A DNA stretch of 64,000 nt from Aridibacter famidurans. GTDB taxonomy: Bacteria > Acidobacteriota > Blastocatellia > Pyrinomonadales > Pyrinomonadaceae. Both the position numbers and the translations under genes were made by a program. The stretch lies in contig JAGFIQ010000179.1 of assembly GCA_024103495.1 (NCBI GenBank), positions 1-64,000 on the forward strand, read 5' to 3'. A model generated the notes under the pieces. The model saw nothing but the letters and a program-made list of their open reading frames with translations, was not told where the DNA came from and did no database searches. Of this stretch, positions 18,653 to 29,800 are shown piece after piece; the stretch's first letter is position 1, and each line of letters begins with the position of its first letter.

Positions 18653-21600
18653 TCACGACGTCAGCCTTCGATATATCGCCGGCAGCTTCTCCGGCAAAAG
18701 CAGCACGTCGTCGATGATCGTGTAGCCGACCTCGCCGTAGAGGTCCTTAAGTTCCTGCTCCGAATCGCGGTCGATAGTGATGCAGAACGGCGTGATCCCG
18801 ACGATCTTCGCTTCCGTCAGAGCCTCCCTCACGTCCTCTTTCGCGTATTTCGCGTCGCCGTAATCGTGGTCATACGGCCTGCCGTCGGTGAGGATGATGA
18901 GCAGTTTCGTCCTCGATTCCTGCGCGTTCAGCTTGGCCGTCGCGTGCCGGATCGCCGCGCCGAGCCGGGTGTTGTTCTGGAATGTGATCCCGCCGATCCT
19001 TCGCTCGACCTCTTCCGAGTACTTCTCGTCGAAACCCTTGACAACATAGAACTTGACGTTGCGCCGGCCTTCGGACGTGAACCCGTTTATCGAGTAAATG
19101 TCGCCGACCGCCTCGAGCGCCTCGCTCATAAGCACAAGGCCTTCCTTCTCGATCTCGATGATCCTTCGGCCCGGATGCGTGTACGGCTGGAGCGGGTTCC
19201 GCGTGATCGTCCTCGCAGTAGATGACGACTGGTCGAGCAGAAGCGAGACAGCTACGTCGCGTTCCCTTCGGAGCCTCTTCGTGTAGAGCCTTTCGGACTG
19301 GTGTCCGTCCGCCTTGCGGTCCACGATGTGGTCGATGACCGCGTTCAGATCGTAATCCTCGCCGTCCAGCTCGCGGTTGATCCGCGTGAGGTTCTCCGGC
19401 TTCATCAGCTGGAACTGATGCCTTACGGACGAGATAACGCCGCGGTAGCGGCTGCGTGCGAGCTCCACGAAGTTCCGGTCGCCCTTTCGCACGTGCTTTT
19501 CGATGACGCGGCACCATCCCGTCCGGAAGTCGGCAAGCTCGCGGTCCCATTCGTCGTAGCTGAAGGCCTCGTCGCCCGGCTCGAGCGGCTGCTCCGGCAT
19601 CTCGTTGAATGACCAGTTCTCCTGGCTCTGGAGGTCGCGATTGTCCCCGTCTTCCTCGTCCAGCGTGTTCCACGCGTTGAAAAGGTCGCGTATGTCCTTC
19701 GTTTCCTCGGGCCTTTCCTCCCGCTTGATCTGCGATTCGGTCACCGCTTCGCCGCGCTCGTCCTCTTCGGCGCGGTCGCCCTTTTCGTCACTGTCCTCCG
19801 GCTCGTCGGTCTGCCGGTCTTCGGACGTCACGTTCTGGAAAAGCGAGTAGACGCGGCTTGTGGCCACGACCGAATCGGCGACGGTCGTGTCGCGGCCGCC
19901 GAGGAACTGTTCGATCACGGTCTCGATCTCCGAAACGATCTGACCGTAAAAGTGCTTCGCGTCCTCTGTGGCGCCGCCGCACATCGTGATCTGGAACAGG
20001 AGCTCGAACGGCACCTGTTCCATCGGAAGATCGAATATGTAAGGGCGCTTCTCCCTCAGCATGTCCTCCATCAGGTCCAGGTCCTTCACAAGGCCGCGGT
20101 AGGTCTGCCTCAGGCGCCGGTCGATCCGCGCGTTCTCCATCGTCCCGAAGATCTTTCCCGCCAGCCCGGGTTCGGGGAAGCGGCGCAGGACCTCTCGATA
20201 GCCGCCGCCCTTCGGAAAGCGGCTGCGCTTCTTCCTCGCTTCTTCCAGGTACTCCTCTTCAGAGAGCGCGGTCTCGCCTTTCTGCACGTCCTCGATGTAT
20301 CCGGCGAGCGAGAAAGCGTCGAGCTGCTCGGCGGAGGCCTCGAAGAAATCCGCAAGTTCGTCGAAGGCCGCCTTCAGCTCCGGTGTTCCGCGCGCGAAGG
20401 TGTCGAATTCGATCTGGCCGGCGCCGTGCGCGGCGAGAACCTTGTACAGGCGAAAGTCCGTCTCCTCGTCCTTGAACTCGTCGACCTTTGCCGGAAGGTA
20501 GATGGTCTTTCCGTCGCCGATCCTCGACTCCTGCGGCATTGCCGAAAGCGGCGCGATCTCGACCTCTTTTCCGGTCAGGCCCTCGATGTAGATCCTCAGG
20601 ATAGTCTGCACACGGTCGAGCGGAAGCCCTTCCTGCGCCTCGTTGAGAAGCTCGTTCGAATGCCTGGTCTCGAGAGCGAAGAACGATCGGCGGGCCTTTG
20701 CCGAAGCGTCCTGCTTCGATTCGAGGCCGGTTTCCACCCATTCCTCGAACTGATCGAGAGAAACCTTGCGAAGCGCCTTTGAGCTGGACTTGAATGCGGC
20801 GAGCGCGCTTTCGGCGTCCGTCTCCGCGATCTTTCCGATCAGTTCCAGCACGCGTCTCGAGATCCTGCCGGCATCTTCCCTGTTCTTCAGTCCGGAGATG
20901 TTCCTGAAGAATCCCGGACCGAGCCTAAGGAACGTGATCAGCACCGCGTTTCCGTGCGCGCCGAACTGTTCCGCCGCCGAGCACCATTCGTCGAAGACCT
21001 CTTCGTGCCGCCGCAGCGTCGATCCGCCCGCAGTGACAAAGTGAAGCGTCACGCTTCCGCCATACTCCAGAAACTCGGTCCCGCGCCGCATCAGGCGCTC
21101 CGCGTCGTGCGCCGAAAGATCCCGAAGCACATCCGGCAGCCCGATCCAAAGATCGGCGGTCATCCCGCCGGTCCTTTCGGCGAAAGCCCCTGCCAAGTCA
21201 AGAACCGCGTCCGCGACTATTTCGCGGTCGTCTCCAAAACCGGAAAGCGCGTCCGCGACCGCCGGTGTCGATTCAAGGAAATCCGCGCTGTGCTTGGCGG
21301 AACGATTGGCGATCTCGGATCCGAGATCCAGGATCCTTGTGAAGAGGCGGCGGTCCCCGACCCTTTCGGCAAGCTCCGGGATCCTTGCGTATGTGGCAAG
21401 CGCCGTAGAACTGGACAGAAGCAGCTGGCGCGTAGCGATCCGGAAAGCGAGTTCCCTGGCGGCGGGCTCCAGGGCCTCAAGTTCGTCAACGCCCTTCTCG
21501 AAGAACTCCACTCCGGAGTCGGCGTCGGCCATCGCGAGCCTCCGGCCGAGTTCCGCCCAGTCCCGCAGGTCTCCAGCCGAAAGCGATTCCGACGCCTTCG

Positions 21601-21769
21601 GAACGGCCTCGACAAACGCTCGGCTTACCTTCAGCGACACGGCGGCAAGCGCCGCGCTCGCTTCGATCGCGGCCTTGCGTTTCTCGGCCGGCAAGCGGCC
21701 GAGCCGCTTCGCAAGTCCCGTAAGCGTCTGGCGGGACTTTGAAGAATTGCCGTTCGGCTCTTCGGGCAT
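18653..21769 (-). CDS. Large VWA-domain protein, NorD-like
   Basis: A 1038-residue cytoplasmic protein. Residues 1-430 are almost wholly helical repeats, then comes a middle region with '[15 protein letters not shown]' and an acidic linker (about 655-730). The C-terminal VWA domain (about 820-1038) has an intact MIDAS: DQSSSTA (DxSxS), a Thr in '[11 protein letters not shown]', and '[26 protein letters not shown]'. That last segment is characteristic of NorD/CoxE-type proteins, which work with a MoxR-type AAA+ ATPase to insert metals or mature enzymes. No MoxR/NorQ gene or NO reductase is in the window. It is the last gene of a unit with the FHA protein (45-nt gap) and the Cys-pair protein. 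Confidence 0.82.
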   Translation of the reverse strand: MPEEPNGNSSKSRQTLTGLAKRLGRLPAEKRKAAIEASAALAAVSLKVSRAFVEAVPKASESLSAGDLRDWAELGRRLAMADADSGVEFFEKGVDELEALEPAARELAFRIATRQLLLSSSTALATYARIPELAERVGDRRLFTRILDLGSEIANRSAKHSADFLESTPAVADALSGFGDDREIVADAVLDLAGAFAERTGGMTADLWIGLPDVLRDLSAHDAERLMRRGTEFLEYGGSVTLHFVTAGGSTLRRHEEVFDEWCSAAEQFGAHGNAVLITFLRLGPGFFRNISGLKNREDAGRISRRVLELIGKIAETDAESALAAFKSSSKALRKVSLDQFEEWVETGLESKQDASAKARRSFFALETRHSNELLNEAQEGLPLDRVQTILRIYIEGLTGKEVEIAPLSAMPQESRIGDGKTIYLPAKVDEFKDEETDFRLYKVLAAHGAGQIEFDTFARGTPELKAAFDELADFFEASAEQLDAFSLAGYIEDVQKGETALSEEEYLEEARKKRSRFPKGGGYREVLRRFPEPGLAGKIFGTMENARIDRRLRQTYRGLVKDLDLMEDMLREKRPYIFDLPMEQVPFELLFQITMCGGATEDAKHFYGQIVSEIETVIEQFLGGRDTTVADSVVATSRVYSLFQNVTSEDRQTDEPEDSDEKGDRAEEDERGEAVTESQIKREERPEETKDIRDLFNAWNTLDEEDGDNRDLQSQENWSFNEMPEQPLEPGDEAFSYDEWDRELADFRTGWCRVIEKHVRKGDRNFVELARSRYRGVISSVRHQFQLMKPENLTRINRELDGEDYDLNAVIDHIVDRKADGHQSERLYTKRLRRERDVAVSLLLDQSSSTARTITRNPLQPYTHPGRRIIEIEKEGLVLMSEALEAVGDIYSINGFTSEGRRNVKFYVVKGFDEKYSEEVERRIGGITFQNNTRLGAAIRHATAKLNAQESRTKLLIILTDGRPYDHDYGDAKYAKEDVREALTEAKIVGITPFCITIDRDSEQELKDLYGEVGYTIIDDVLLLPEKLPAIYRRLTS

Positions 21770-21814
21770 ACCTGAATTTTAAGGGATGGGAGTGTTTTAC
21801 CGAAATCTGGGCAT

Positions 21815-23332
21815 TCACATCTGCGGCGGGACGCCGTCGTCGTAAATGAACACGTGGAAACAGGCGTTGACGTTGCCCTCGCGAAGCGCGTCGAGTATGC
21901 CCTCGTTCTCCATTCGAGCAAGCTCCGCCATCACGAAGTTCTGCTCTTCGGCGGTCATATGCTTTCTGGCAAGGTCGAACGCACAACCGGATGTGTGCGG
22001 CGGAAGGCTTCCCTTTCCGCGCACTTTGAACGAGTTCGCATTGGTCTTGTTGAGGAGGATCTGGTATTCCATCGACCGCGAGAGCGATGTGACGCGGAGC
22101 GGACGATTGAATCGGGCGTGGTACGCCTTCGCGAGACTTATGAGGATCGGCCGCGCGCGCGGATGGAACATTCTGAGCATCCTCTGCTTCATCTGCTTGC
22201 GGTCGGCGCCGTTGTTCATATCGTACCGGTGCCCGGAGAAGTTGGTCGCAAGCTGCGACAGCGTCACGTAGTCGGGGAACATCGGCGTGATCGTCGGCGC
22301 GTTGACGTGGTCGTCGAAATCGAACGAGGTGAATTGTTCTTCGTTGGCGCTGCTTCCGACCTCGAGAACCCAGTACTCGGTCGCCATCGGAAGCTCGACC
22401 AGCTCTCCGCTCATCCTTTTCTTCGCCAGGTCCGAGTAATCCATCGGCTGGACGTACCCTTCCTGAAGCATCTCGCGGAGCTTGGCCTTCTGCTTGATAA
22501 CGCCGTCTCCGCGCAGCTCGGGCGGGATCTTTTGCCCGGGAGGATCGTTGCCGGTCGGAGCATTCCTCGCTTCCATCGCTTTCGCCTGCTGTTTCTTGAA
22601 GAACTCGACGGTGACATTGAAGTTCTCCTCCATCGGCGCGTTCGAGTCCGATCCGGTCACGTCGTTCAGGTCCGCGACGTCGATGTCATCCTGGACCTCG
22701 AAATACTGGACAAGCTCGCCGATGTCCTCCTGTTCCTGGCCGCCGAACGGATCCTGGACCGCTATCGGGATCATCGCGCGTGAATCCATCTCCCGACGGG
22801 GCGTACCGTCCGCGGTTTCCGGGTCGCCGGGTTCCATTAAAATGAAGATAACGATAAGAGCACCAAAGATAATGAGGAACGTCGATCCCAGGGCCACATA
22901 CAGGATCAACTCCGTCTCCCCGGACCGTCGGCGGGAAGCGGAAACGGGCTTTGGCGCTGGTTTCGGAGGCGGAGATCCGGGCAGCGGCTCTTCGGCGACC
23001 TCGGCTGCAGGCTTCGCGGTTTCCCGCCGTTTGTCGCCGATCGAGACCCTTACGCGGGTGTCGAGCCCCATCTTTATCTCGTCACCGTCGAACAGCAGTC
23101 TCGGCTCGCCTTCGATCCGCTTGCCGTTCAGGAAGGTCCCGTTCGAAGAGCCCTCGTCAACGATCAGGACCTCTTCATTGTCGCGGAAGATGGTCGTGTT
23201 GATCCTCGACAGACCGGGATCGTCGATCACGATGTCGGCAAGCTCCGTACGGCCGAAGCTGATCTCGCCCTCGAGATCCAGCTCGCGGATTCCTTCCGGC
23301 GAATCCAGTTCGAGTTTGACCTTCTTTCTCAA
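21815..23332 (-). CDS. FHA domain - TM - DUF5715 (M15-peptidase-like) protein
   Basis: A 505-residue protein with three parts. An N-terminal FHA domain (about 20-98) has 'ISFGRTELADIVIDDPGLSR' and 'DEGSSNGTFLNGKRI', the phosphothreonine-binding core. A Pro-rich linker leads to one membrane span (about 143-167). The long extracytoplasmic part ends in a DUF5715-like domain (about 395-500) with 'HTSGCAFDLARK' and 'NVNACFHVFIYDD', whose His/Asp/His pattern recalls zinc D,D-peptidases of the M15 type. A cytoplasmic phospho-sensor joined to a wall-directed domain is the simplest reading. The start overlaps the previous gene by ATGA (23329-23332), implying translational coupling. Confidence 0.8.
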   Translation of the reverse strand: MRKKVKLELDSPEGIRELDLEGEISFGRTELADIVIDDPGLSRINTTIFRDNEEVLIVDEGSSNGTFLNGKRIEGEPRLLFDGDEIKMGLDTRVRVSIGDKRRETAKPAAEVAEEPLPGSPPPKPAPKPVSASRRRSGETELILYVALGSTFLIIFGALIVIFILMEPGDPETADGTPRREMDSRAMIPIAVQDPFGGQEQEDIGELVQYFEVQDDIDVADLNDVTGSDSNAPMEENFNVTVEFFKKQQAKAMEARNAPTGNDPPGQKIPPELRGDGVIKQKAKLREMLQEGYVQPMDYSDLAKKRMSGELVELPMATEYWVLEVGSSANEEQFTSFDFDDHVNAPTITPMFPDYVTLSQLATNFSGHRYDMNNGADRKQMKQRMLRMFHPRARPILISLAKAYHARFNRPLRVTSLSRSMEYQILLNKTNANSFKVRGKGSLPPHTSGCAFDLARKHMTAEEQNFVMAELARMENEGILDALREGNVNACFHVFIYDDGVPPQM

Positions 23333-23556
23333 TGGTGATGGTGCTCCTCGTCAGAGCCTTCGCGGAGCTTTGAAATGTCCAGCAGTTGCGAGAACTGCTC
23401 GAAATGGAACATCGAGTCGTCCTTGCAGTTCTCGCAGTAATAGGTCACGTCATCGCCAAGGTACATGTCCTTAAGATGAAACGCGATCAGGCAGCCGTAG
23501 CAGCGCTGAACGCGCTTTCCGAATCGTTCGATTATCTCTTCCCTGGTCGGATTCAT
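23329..23556 (-). CDS. Small protein with two Cys-x2-Cys pairs and a His tail
   Basis: A 75-residue protein beginning MNPTREEIIERFGKRVQRCY. It has CYGC (about residues 19-22) and CENC (about 41-44), a likely zinc-ribbon or other metal site, and ends in four consecutive histidines. It is first in the unit with the FHA and VWA genes and overlaps the FHA start by 4 nt. An upstream in-frame ATG at 23643 would translate the terminator hairpin of the neighbouring gene and is rejected. The family is not recognised. A role as a metal-binding or RNA-polymerase-associated adaptor would be speculation. Confidence 0.7.
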   Translation of the reverse strand: MNPTREEIIERFGKRVQRCYGCLIAFHLKDMYLGDDVTYYCENCKDDSMFHFEQFSQLLDISKLREGSDEEHHHH

Positions 23557-23605
23557 AAATTGCCTTTGAATGTTACCACACGGAATGCGGCGCGCCGGAC
23601 AGCGT

Positions 23606-23640
23606 ATAAAAAATGAGGCTGCCCTTTCGGACAGCCTCTG
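23606..23640 (-). terminator. Rho-independent terminator after the FG-GAP gene
   Basis: On the minus strand GAGGCTGTCCGAAAGGGCAG continues into a closed hairpin (stem GAGGCTG/CAGCCTC, 23615-23638) followed by ATTTTTTAT. It lies about 50 nt after the stop of the 23690 gene. Its sequence is close to that of the pilC terminator at 35584-35620. Confidence 0.85.
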
Positions 23641-23689
23641 CAAGGTGCAGGAGGATCAGTCAGCCCCTGCTCCCTGGAAGGGCCCAAGC

Positions 23690-25357
23690 CTAATTAGGTG
23701 CAGACCGCGAATAGACGGCAGGGGCCGGTTCGTCTCCGGTCGCGCCGAACTGAACCGCCTGGAAGCCGGACGTCGATCCGAAGATGTACCAGGTCAGGTC
23801 GGATCCCCGGAACACTGCCGGATCGGCCTGTCCGTCTCCGTCATAATCACCCGGAGCAGGAATGTCGCCCGTGGCTCCCCAGGGGAACGCGAAGAACGAA
23901 CTGTCTTCGGACCTGAGTACATACCACGTCGCATTGGAAGGCCTGAAGAACGCCACATCAGCGGCTCCGTCGCCTGTGAAATCCGCGACCGCGGTCTGAT
24001 CTCCCGTCTCTCCGAACTGGTAGGCGATGATGCCCGCCGTGCTTCGGAACTGCCACCACTGGCTGACCGAAGGTCTGAAGACCGCGATGTCGTCCGAGCC
24101 GTCTCCGTCGAAGTCAGCAACGGTGGGAAGGTCCTCGGCGACGCCGAACGGCACCGAAGCGGTCTGCTGGTCGGACGAGCGGAAGATGAACCACGTGCCG
24201 ATGCTCGGCCTGAAGACCGCCGGATCCGCTATGCCGTCTCCGTCGAAGTCTCCCGGTGCCGGCTTGTCGCCTGCGGCTCCGAAGGGGAATGAGAAGAACG
24301 ACTGGTCCTCGCTCCTCAGAACAAACCATTCGCTGGTCGAAGGCCTGAAAAACGCGATGTCCGTGCGTCCGTCACCCGTGTAGTCGGCGGGTACCGGGAC
24401 GTCATCGGGCTGTCCGAACGCGGCGGCGAACGTTCCGAGGTTCGAGCTGTTCAGGATCCACCACTGCGAGGTGCTTCCTTCCGGTCCTCGAAGGGGCGCG
24501 AACGAGCCCGGATTCCTTCTGAACACGCCTACGTCGGTCTTGCCGTCGCCGTCGAAGTCGAACAGAGTCGAACCGGCGCTTGACCCTGCGTTCTGCGCGC
24601 CGGGCGTCAGCATCCCTCCGGCGGGAAAATTGGAACTGAACGGTGCCGCGTACTCGACCGTTTCCTCGGGCGAGGATGCGAGCTCGCCTGAATACCAAGC
24701 GGCGGCACTGTTGATATCCGTGTTCCCGGGGAACCGTGTCGCGGCGTCCGGCACGTCCCCGAGAAAGGTCTCGACCAGGTTCGGCCCCGGCCCGTACTTG
24801 TATTGCTCTTCCGGGTTAAAGATGAAATTCACGCCGTCCAGAAAAAAGAAGGAATCGCCGTTAAGTCCCGCCTTCGACAGGCCTGTGTCGAGGATATCAA
24901 CAACGCCGTTGTCGTTCGTGTCGAGATCGGTGCCCGCGGTCAGCGTTACGTTAGTCGAAACCAGGTAGAAGCCTTCCGAGCCCTGGCCCAACGTGAGTGG
25001 ATTGAAGTAAGTAACGACGTTCGCCGCGGCGTCGAACGGCCTGTTCGGGCAATCGCCGCCGTTGGTATTGTCGAGAACCAGTATCCCGTTCGAACCGAAC
25101 TGCAGACCGCCGAGATCGACTGCGGCGTTCAGGAACCCGAAGTTCGAGGCGTCACTGTTTATCGATATGAACCAGATATCCTGACCGATCGTCGAATTGG
25201 GAGCGCCTATGAGCTCCACGTATTGGCATCTGTCGCCAACCTGAACGGGCGGGTCGACCTCGATCTCATTCAGCCAGACCGGAACACCGGCGCTGACATT
25301 GAACGCCGCTGCCAGCGGAATGACTGCCGTCCCCAAAAAGCCTAAAACTCTTCTCAT
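23690..25357 (-). CDS. Secreted lamin-tail/FG-GAP-repeat protein
   Basis: A 555-residue exported protein. A signal peptide (1-24, MRRVLGFLGTAVIPLAAAFN) is followed by a lamin-tail-like beta domain (about 28-180, 'VWLNEIEVDPP' and 'YVELIGAP'), then at least five repeats of about 47-50 residues. The repeats have the plan 'PADYTGDGRTDIAFFRPS-x-W-x-VLRS-x-F-FGA-x-GD-xP'. The DxDGDGxxD loops are calcium-binding-like and predict a beta-propeller or solenoid. A strong AAAGGAGGAAGA before the ATG at 25357 fixes the start; the longer frame to 25501 would overlap the PpiC gene. The protein is probably a cell-surface or periplasmic adhesive or structural protein. Confidence 0.85.
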   Translation of the reverse strand: MRRVLGFLGTAVIPLAAAFNVSAGVPVWLNEIEVDPPVQVGDRCQYVELIGAPNSTIGQDIWFISINSDASNFGFLNAAVDLGGLQFGSNGILVLDNTNGGDCPNRPFDAAANVVTYFNPLTLGQGSEGFYLVSTNVTLTAGTDLDTNDNGVVDILDTGLSKAGLNGDSFFFLDGVNFIFNPEEQYKYGPGPNLVETFLGDVPDAATRFPGNTDINSAAAWYSGELASSPEETVEYAAPFSSNFPAGGMLTPGAQNAGSSAGSTLFDFDGDGKTDVGVFRRNPGSFAPLRGPEGSTSQWWILNSSNLGTFAAAFGQPDDVPVPADYTGDGRTDIAFFRPSTSEWFVLRSEDQSFFSFPFGAAGDKPAPGDFDGDGIADPAVFRPSIGTWFIFRSSDQQTASVPFGVAEDLPTVADFDGDGSDDIAVFRPSVSQWWQFRSTAGIIAYQFGETGDQTAVADFTGDGAADVAFFRPSNATWYVLRSEDSSFFAFPWGATGDIPAPGDYDGDGQADPAVFRGSDLTWYIFGSTSGFQAVQFGATGDEPAPAVYSRSAPN

Positions 25358-25497
25358 TCTTCCTCCTTTAAGTGGAACATCCTGCGGCTGGTTCGTAATC
25401 GAAGCGACCCCACGCACCACCCGATAAAATTGTTGATTGAAAGATATCCTTGTCTCGTATTCCGCCCTGCGGCGATCCAATTGTTCAGGAAGGCCGT

Positions 25498-26799
25498 TCA
25501 CCTGGCCTTCGCGTTCTTCGGAGCCGGCACGCCGCTCTTGCGAGGCTTCTCCAGCTCAACCTTGAAATCCTCCGGTAGCGAGACCGGGCTCGCTTGCTTG
25601 ACCTTGGCAATGAAGGCCTCGCGCTTCTGCCTCTCGACCTCTTGCCTGGCGATCTCGACCGGCGTCATAAACGGCCTTGGGATCCCGGGAAGCTTCTTCC
25701 CGGGCTCTTCGAACTTCCTCTGGAGCACGATATGCCGGACGCTGAAAACGTATCTGCCGGTTTTCGGATCGGACCCCGAACCCTCGAACTTGAGAATGTG
25801 CCAGCCAAGCTCGGTCTCGATCAGTTCCCCGGCGATCTCACCGGGCTTCATAGTTTTCACCCGCTCCTCGAACTCAGGCCAGAGCGCTCCGATCCCGACA
25901 TCCTCGTACAGCCCGCCCCTATGGGAGCTTCGTCCGTCCTCGCTGTACTTCTTCGCGAGCTCTTCGAAGTTCTCGCCTGCTTTCACCTTTGCGAGCACCG
26001 CGCGGGCCGTTTCATATTTCCGCTTCGGGTCATACTCCGGATGATCCGCGAGATACTTCGCGACTTCGGCATCGGTCGCAAGAAGGCTCGGGTAATTCGC
26101 AATCAGATAACCGTTTGCCAGGAGCCCCGCTTCGAGGATCTTTATCCTCAGCGGTATCGCGGGCTGGGACATGAACTCCTTGTCTTTCCTCGCCATTGAC
26201 GAAAGGAATTTCGTCCTTGCGAAGTTGTCCCTTGATTTTCGGAGCGTTTCTCCCTTCGGCGCCGTTACCGGCACCTTCTCTTCTTTCGCGTCTGCCGCCC
26301 TCTTGCGAATTCTAAGAAGGGCATCCATTACCCGCTTGTATCGCGCTTCGTTTGCAGGGTCCTTCCAGACCTTTTCCATTTCCGCCGGCGGGACGACATA
26401 CAGCCGGTCCTTGCCCTCGCTCAGTTTCGCCTGGTAAAGATCGCCGAGAAGAATGTCCGTTTTGTATTCGAGGTTGATCTTGAAGTCTTCGACCTCCGCG
26501 TATCCCTCGCGCCGCGCCTGCGCCGCCAGAGCGAGATGCTCCTCAAGCCCTTTAAGGAACTCCTTCCGCCTTTCGGGGCTCTCGTTCAGTTCGCGGATCG
26601 ACGAAACATCGGCCGTTGCTTCGCTCTTCAGGACCTCTGCCAGTTCGTTCTGATCGATCTCTTTCAGGATCTCCGATTCGGTCCTCGCGGCGTTCGCCCT
26701 TTCCTGCATCACGCTCCAGACCACAAGTCCGACGACGACAAGCAGGGCAACAACGGTCACCGCGGCGACCAGTCTTGTTCTTTCTATGCTCTTGCTCAT
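25498..26799 (-). CDS. Membrane-anchored PpiC-type peptidyl-prolyl isomerase (PpiD/SurA-like)
   Basis: A 433-residue foldase. An N-terminal anchor (about residues 8-32) precedes a long helical SurA_N-like region, then a parvulin domain (about 255-345) with 'ARAVLAKVKAGENFEELAKK', 'YSEDGRSSHRGGLYEDVGIG' and 'GEIAGELIETELGWHILKFEG'. The basic C-terminal tail 'EKPRKSGVPAPKNAKAR' follows a 'VFSVRHIVLQRKF' strand. In family proteins a similar strand normally opens the domain, so the order here is unusual. GGGAGGAAAGAA precedes the ATG at 26799. It follows the TonB-receptor gene by 70 nt and probably helps fold outer-membrane proteins. Confidence 0.83.
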   Translation of the reverse strand: MSKSIERTRLVAAVTVVALLVVVGLVVWSVMQERANAARTESEILKEIDQNELAEVLKSEATADVSSIRELNESPERRKEFLKGLEEHLALAAQARREGYAEVEDFKINLEYKTDILLGDLYQAKLSEGKDRLYVVPPAEMEKVWKDPANEARYKRVMDALLRIRKRAADAKEEKVPVTAPKGETLRKSRDNFARTKFLSSMARKDKEFMSQPAIPLRIKILEAGLLANGYLIANYPSLLATDAEVAKYLADHPEYDPKRKYETARAVLAKVKAGENFEELAKKYSEDGRSSHRGGLYEDVGIGALWPEFEERVKTMKPGEIAGELIETELGWHILKFEGSGSDPKTGRYVFSVRHIVLQRKFEEPGKKLPGIPRPFMTPVEIARQEVERQKREAFIAKVKQASPVSLPEDFKVELEKPRKSGVPAPKNAKAR

Positions 26800-26869
26800 T
26801 TCTTTCCTCCCGGCCTCAGGCGGCGGCTCCATCTGCCAATGTCCGCCGCCGCTCGAGCCCGTTTTGTCG

Positions 26870-29800
26870 TCAGAACCTCACTTTGGCGCCGAACTGCATC
26901 ACGCGCGGAGCGCCAACCGTCCGCGTAATCTTTCCGAAGTCCGTTTCGTCGCTCAGATCGGCATTCGGATTCGCGAAGTTCACAAGGTTGAACACGTTGA
27001 AGATGTCCCACTTGAGTTCGAGCTCCATCTTCTCCTTGAAGAACTTGGTCGATTTCGAAAGGCTTATGTCGAACCTCTTCTGGGAAGGTCCCCGAAGAAC
27101 GTTCCTTCCGAGATTGCCGAATCCGCCGAGAGGCGAGACAAGGGCGCAGGTCTCGTCATTCGGGTCCATGCAGATGTTGAAGTACGCCTGAGTTATGTCG
27201 TCTCCCTGCTGTCGCAGAAGGTCGAGACTGCGGATGCTCGGCCTGCCGAAAGCCGTGTTAAAGATCGTTCCGCTTGCGACTCCTACGTTGTAGCGCTCCT
27301 CGCGGAACACGCCTCCCATAGGAGTGTTTCGTTCAGTCACGAGAGCGATGATCCCCAGGTACTGCCTTAGGAAAGCACCCCCGGACGCGACCGGATCCCC
27401 GAACTCCGAATCTGTTGCGAAGATGGAGAACGGCGTACCGCTCTGCCACTGACCGAGACCGGAGAGCTGCCACCCGTTGAGGAATCTGGATCTGGATCCG
27501 AAATTCGGCAAGTCCCAGGTAAAGGACGAAACGAATCTGTGGGGCCTGTCGAAGTCTGATAGGCCGCGGTTACTGTTGAGGTCCCGCTGATTGCCCTGCA
27601 CGACGAGCCCAAGGTTCGCTGTGTCGGGACGGCCGGAGGCGGCGGTGCTGCCCGGATCGGTCGAGCCTATGTCGATCGATTTCGAGAGTGTGTACGAGGC
27701 ATTGAAGGTGAATCCTTTAGAGAACCTGCGTGTCACCGTCAACTGTCCGGAGTGATAGATCGAGTACCCGATCGACTTGAGGATGACCGCGTCGGTCGGA
27801 TCGAAGCCGAGGTACGGTGTCCTGACAAGCGCCGAAATGATCGCCCTCGGGCCCTCAAAATCGAAGCTCGACAGATTGAGATCGACACCACCCGCTCCAA
27901 GCACGCCGACACACGGCAGGTGTCCGGCCGACCCGGCATAGACGGGATTGCAGGCGCCGAACGCCCTCTGGCTCGAATTCGAAGTTGTCGTTCCGCGGTC
28001 TCGCTCAGTCTGTCCCGGCATGAGCGCCGGCAGCGCTCCGGGAAACACCGCCGTGAGGGCATCGTTGATGCGCTTGTATATGTAGTCCGGCGTGTTCGGA
28101 TCGTTAAGGTCGTAAGGCTGGTTGAATCCGATGGCGAGGAGAAGGTTCTGCCCCTTTGTGCCGACGTACCGGGCCTCGACAGTCCAATCCTTAAGGAACT
28201 CCTGCTGGATCCCGATGTTCCATTGCTGAACCATTGGCGTCTTCAGGTCCCGGTCTATTGCTCGGAACTCGAGCGGCTCTGCTCCCCTAGAGGTGTTGAT
28301 GCCGAGCGAGTTGTCACGCAGAAGGTACGGCGTAGTGTCGAGCAGGCTCGCCAGTCCTACAGAAAAGGGAAGGTTGTTAATGAACGGTCTGTTCGGATCG
28401 ACATTTTGATAGGCGGTCGAACCCTGCACCGTATCCGGATTGAACAGATTCGCGGCCTCCCGGTCGGTGAAGAACGGGAAATTCGAGTACACCGTGTTGA
28501 TGAACCCTGCTGAGGGACGATCGAAGAAGATCCCGTATCCTCCCCGGATAGTGGTGCTCGCGTTCCTGAAAGGCTTGATCGCAAATCCGATCCGCGGAGC
28601 GAAGTTGTTGTAGTCCAGGCCGTTCAACGTGTGTTTCGTATCCGCGCGGGCGATGGAGTCAAGGCTGGCGTCGATCGCGTTGAACCCGGTCGGCTGGCTG
28701 TTGCTCGGGAGAATGAATCCGGGCAGGATGTTGTTTGGGTCGGCCACGCGGTCAAAGTCGAAGTTCGTAAACCTACCGTTCTTCTCGACGGGCAGTCCGA
28801 AAAGGTCCCATCGCACGCCTACATTCAGCGTCAGCCAGTCGGATACGCGCCAGTCGTCGGTGATGTAGAAACCCCAATCGTTAAAATTGAACTGCTTGTC
28901 GGAGATCCCCAAAGCGACATCCGCCTCGGGAACCTGGGTTGTCAGCAGCTGGGTGAAGTTGATCAGCCCTTCGAATTCAATTCCCTGTTCTTCCGGCAGG
29001 TTAGTGTCGAATTGATTCCGTTTGTGTTCGCCCCCGAAGCGAAGCGTGTGATCGCCCATAAGATAGGTGACATTGTTGGCGAAGGTCAGCGTTACCTGCT
29101 TTCTCTGGTTGTAGATGTCATTCGGCGCGTTGACCGAAAAGTCAGTGAGATTGCCGGCCCCGACGATGTGCGCGAGGCGCTGCGATTGCGGACCCGGAAC
29201 AAAAGCTTCGGCGGGATTGACGATCCCCTGGCCTTCGTTCGTAAGCTCCGGGGCGAGGAATCGCTCATCGAGCTTTCTGGAGTTGTTGAGGTAGAAATAG
29301 CCGAACCGCGCTTCATTGATCAGATTGCCCGAGAAAATGTGCACATCCTTGAGCGCGATCGTGCGGTTTGCGTCATCCTTGATCAGGGGAAACGGCGAGA
29401 CAAGCGTGCTGTCAGAGAACGGATCGAGCGAGGGAAAGTCCGAGAAAAAGAACGATCCCGTGAGGACGTTGGAATTGTTACCGGCGTCGTCGCCCTTCAA
29501 AAGGTTGTAGTCGAGCCTTGTGGAGAACTGGTCCTGTTTGAACTCCGCGGGGAATACGTTCCTGAACCTAACAAGCGGAAGGCCGCCCGAGATCTCGCCC
29601 TGAAAAGTACCGTCGAGCAGCGGTAGCCCATTCGGCAGACCGAACGAGGAAAAGTCCGTGACCCTCTGTCCGCCGATAAACACGCCAACATTGCGAGTGT
29701 CCAGGTAGAGCCGTTCGAATCTGCCCGCCGCGAGCGAGGGAATGATGTAGTCTCCGGTTGCCGGATTTATAAGGCTCAGCAGCCTGAATCCGACCTGTGA

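Noticed and set aside
18653-21769. True NorD of nitric oxide reductase
   Set aside because: No norB/norC or norQ gene is nearby and the protein is about 400 residues longer than typical NorD, so only the domain resemblance is kept.
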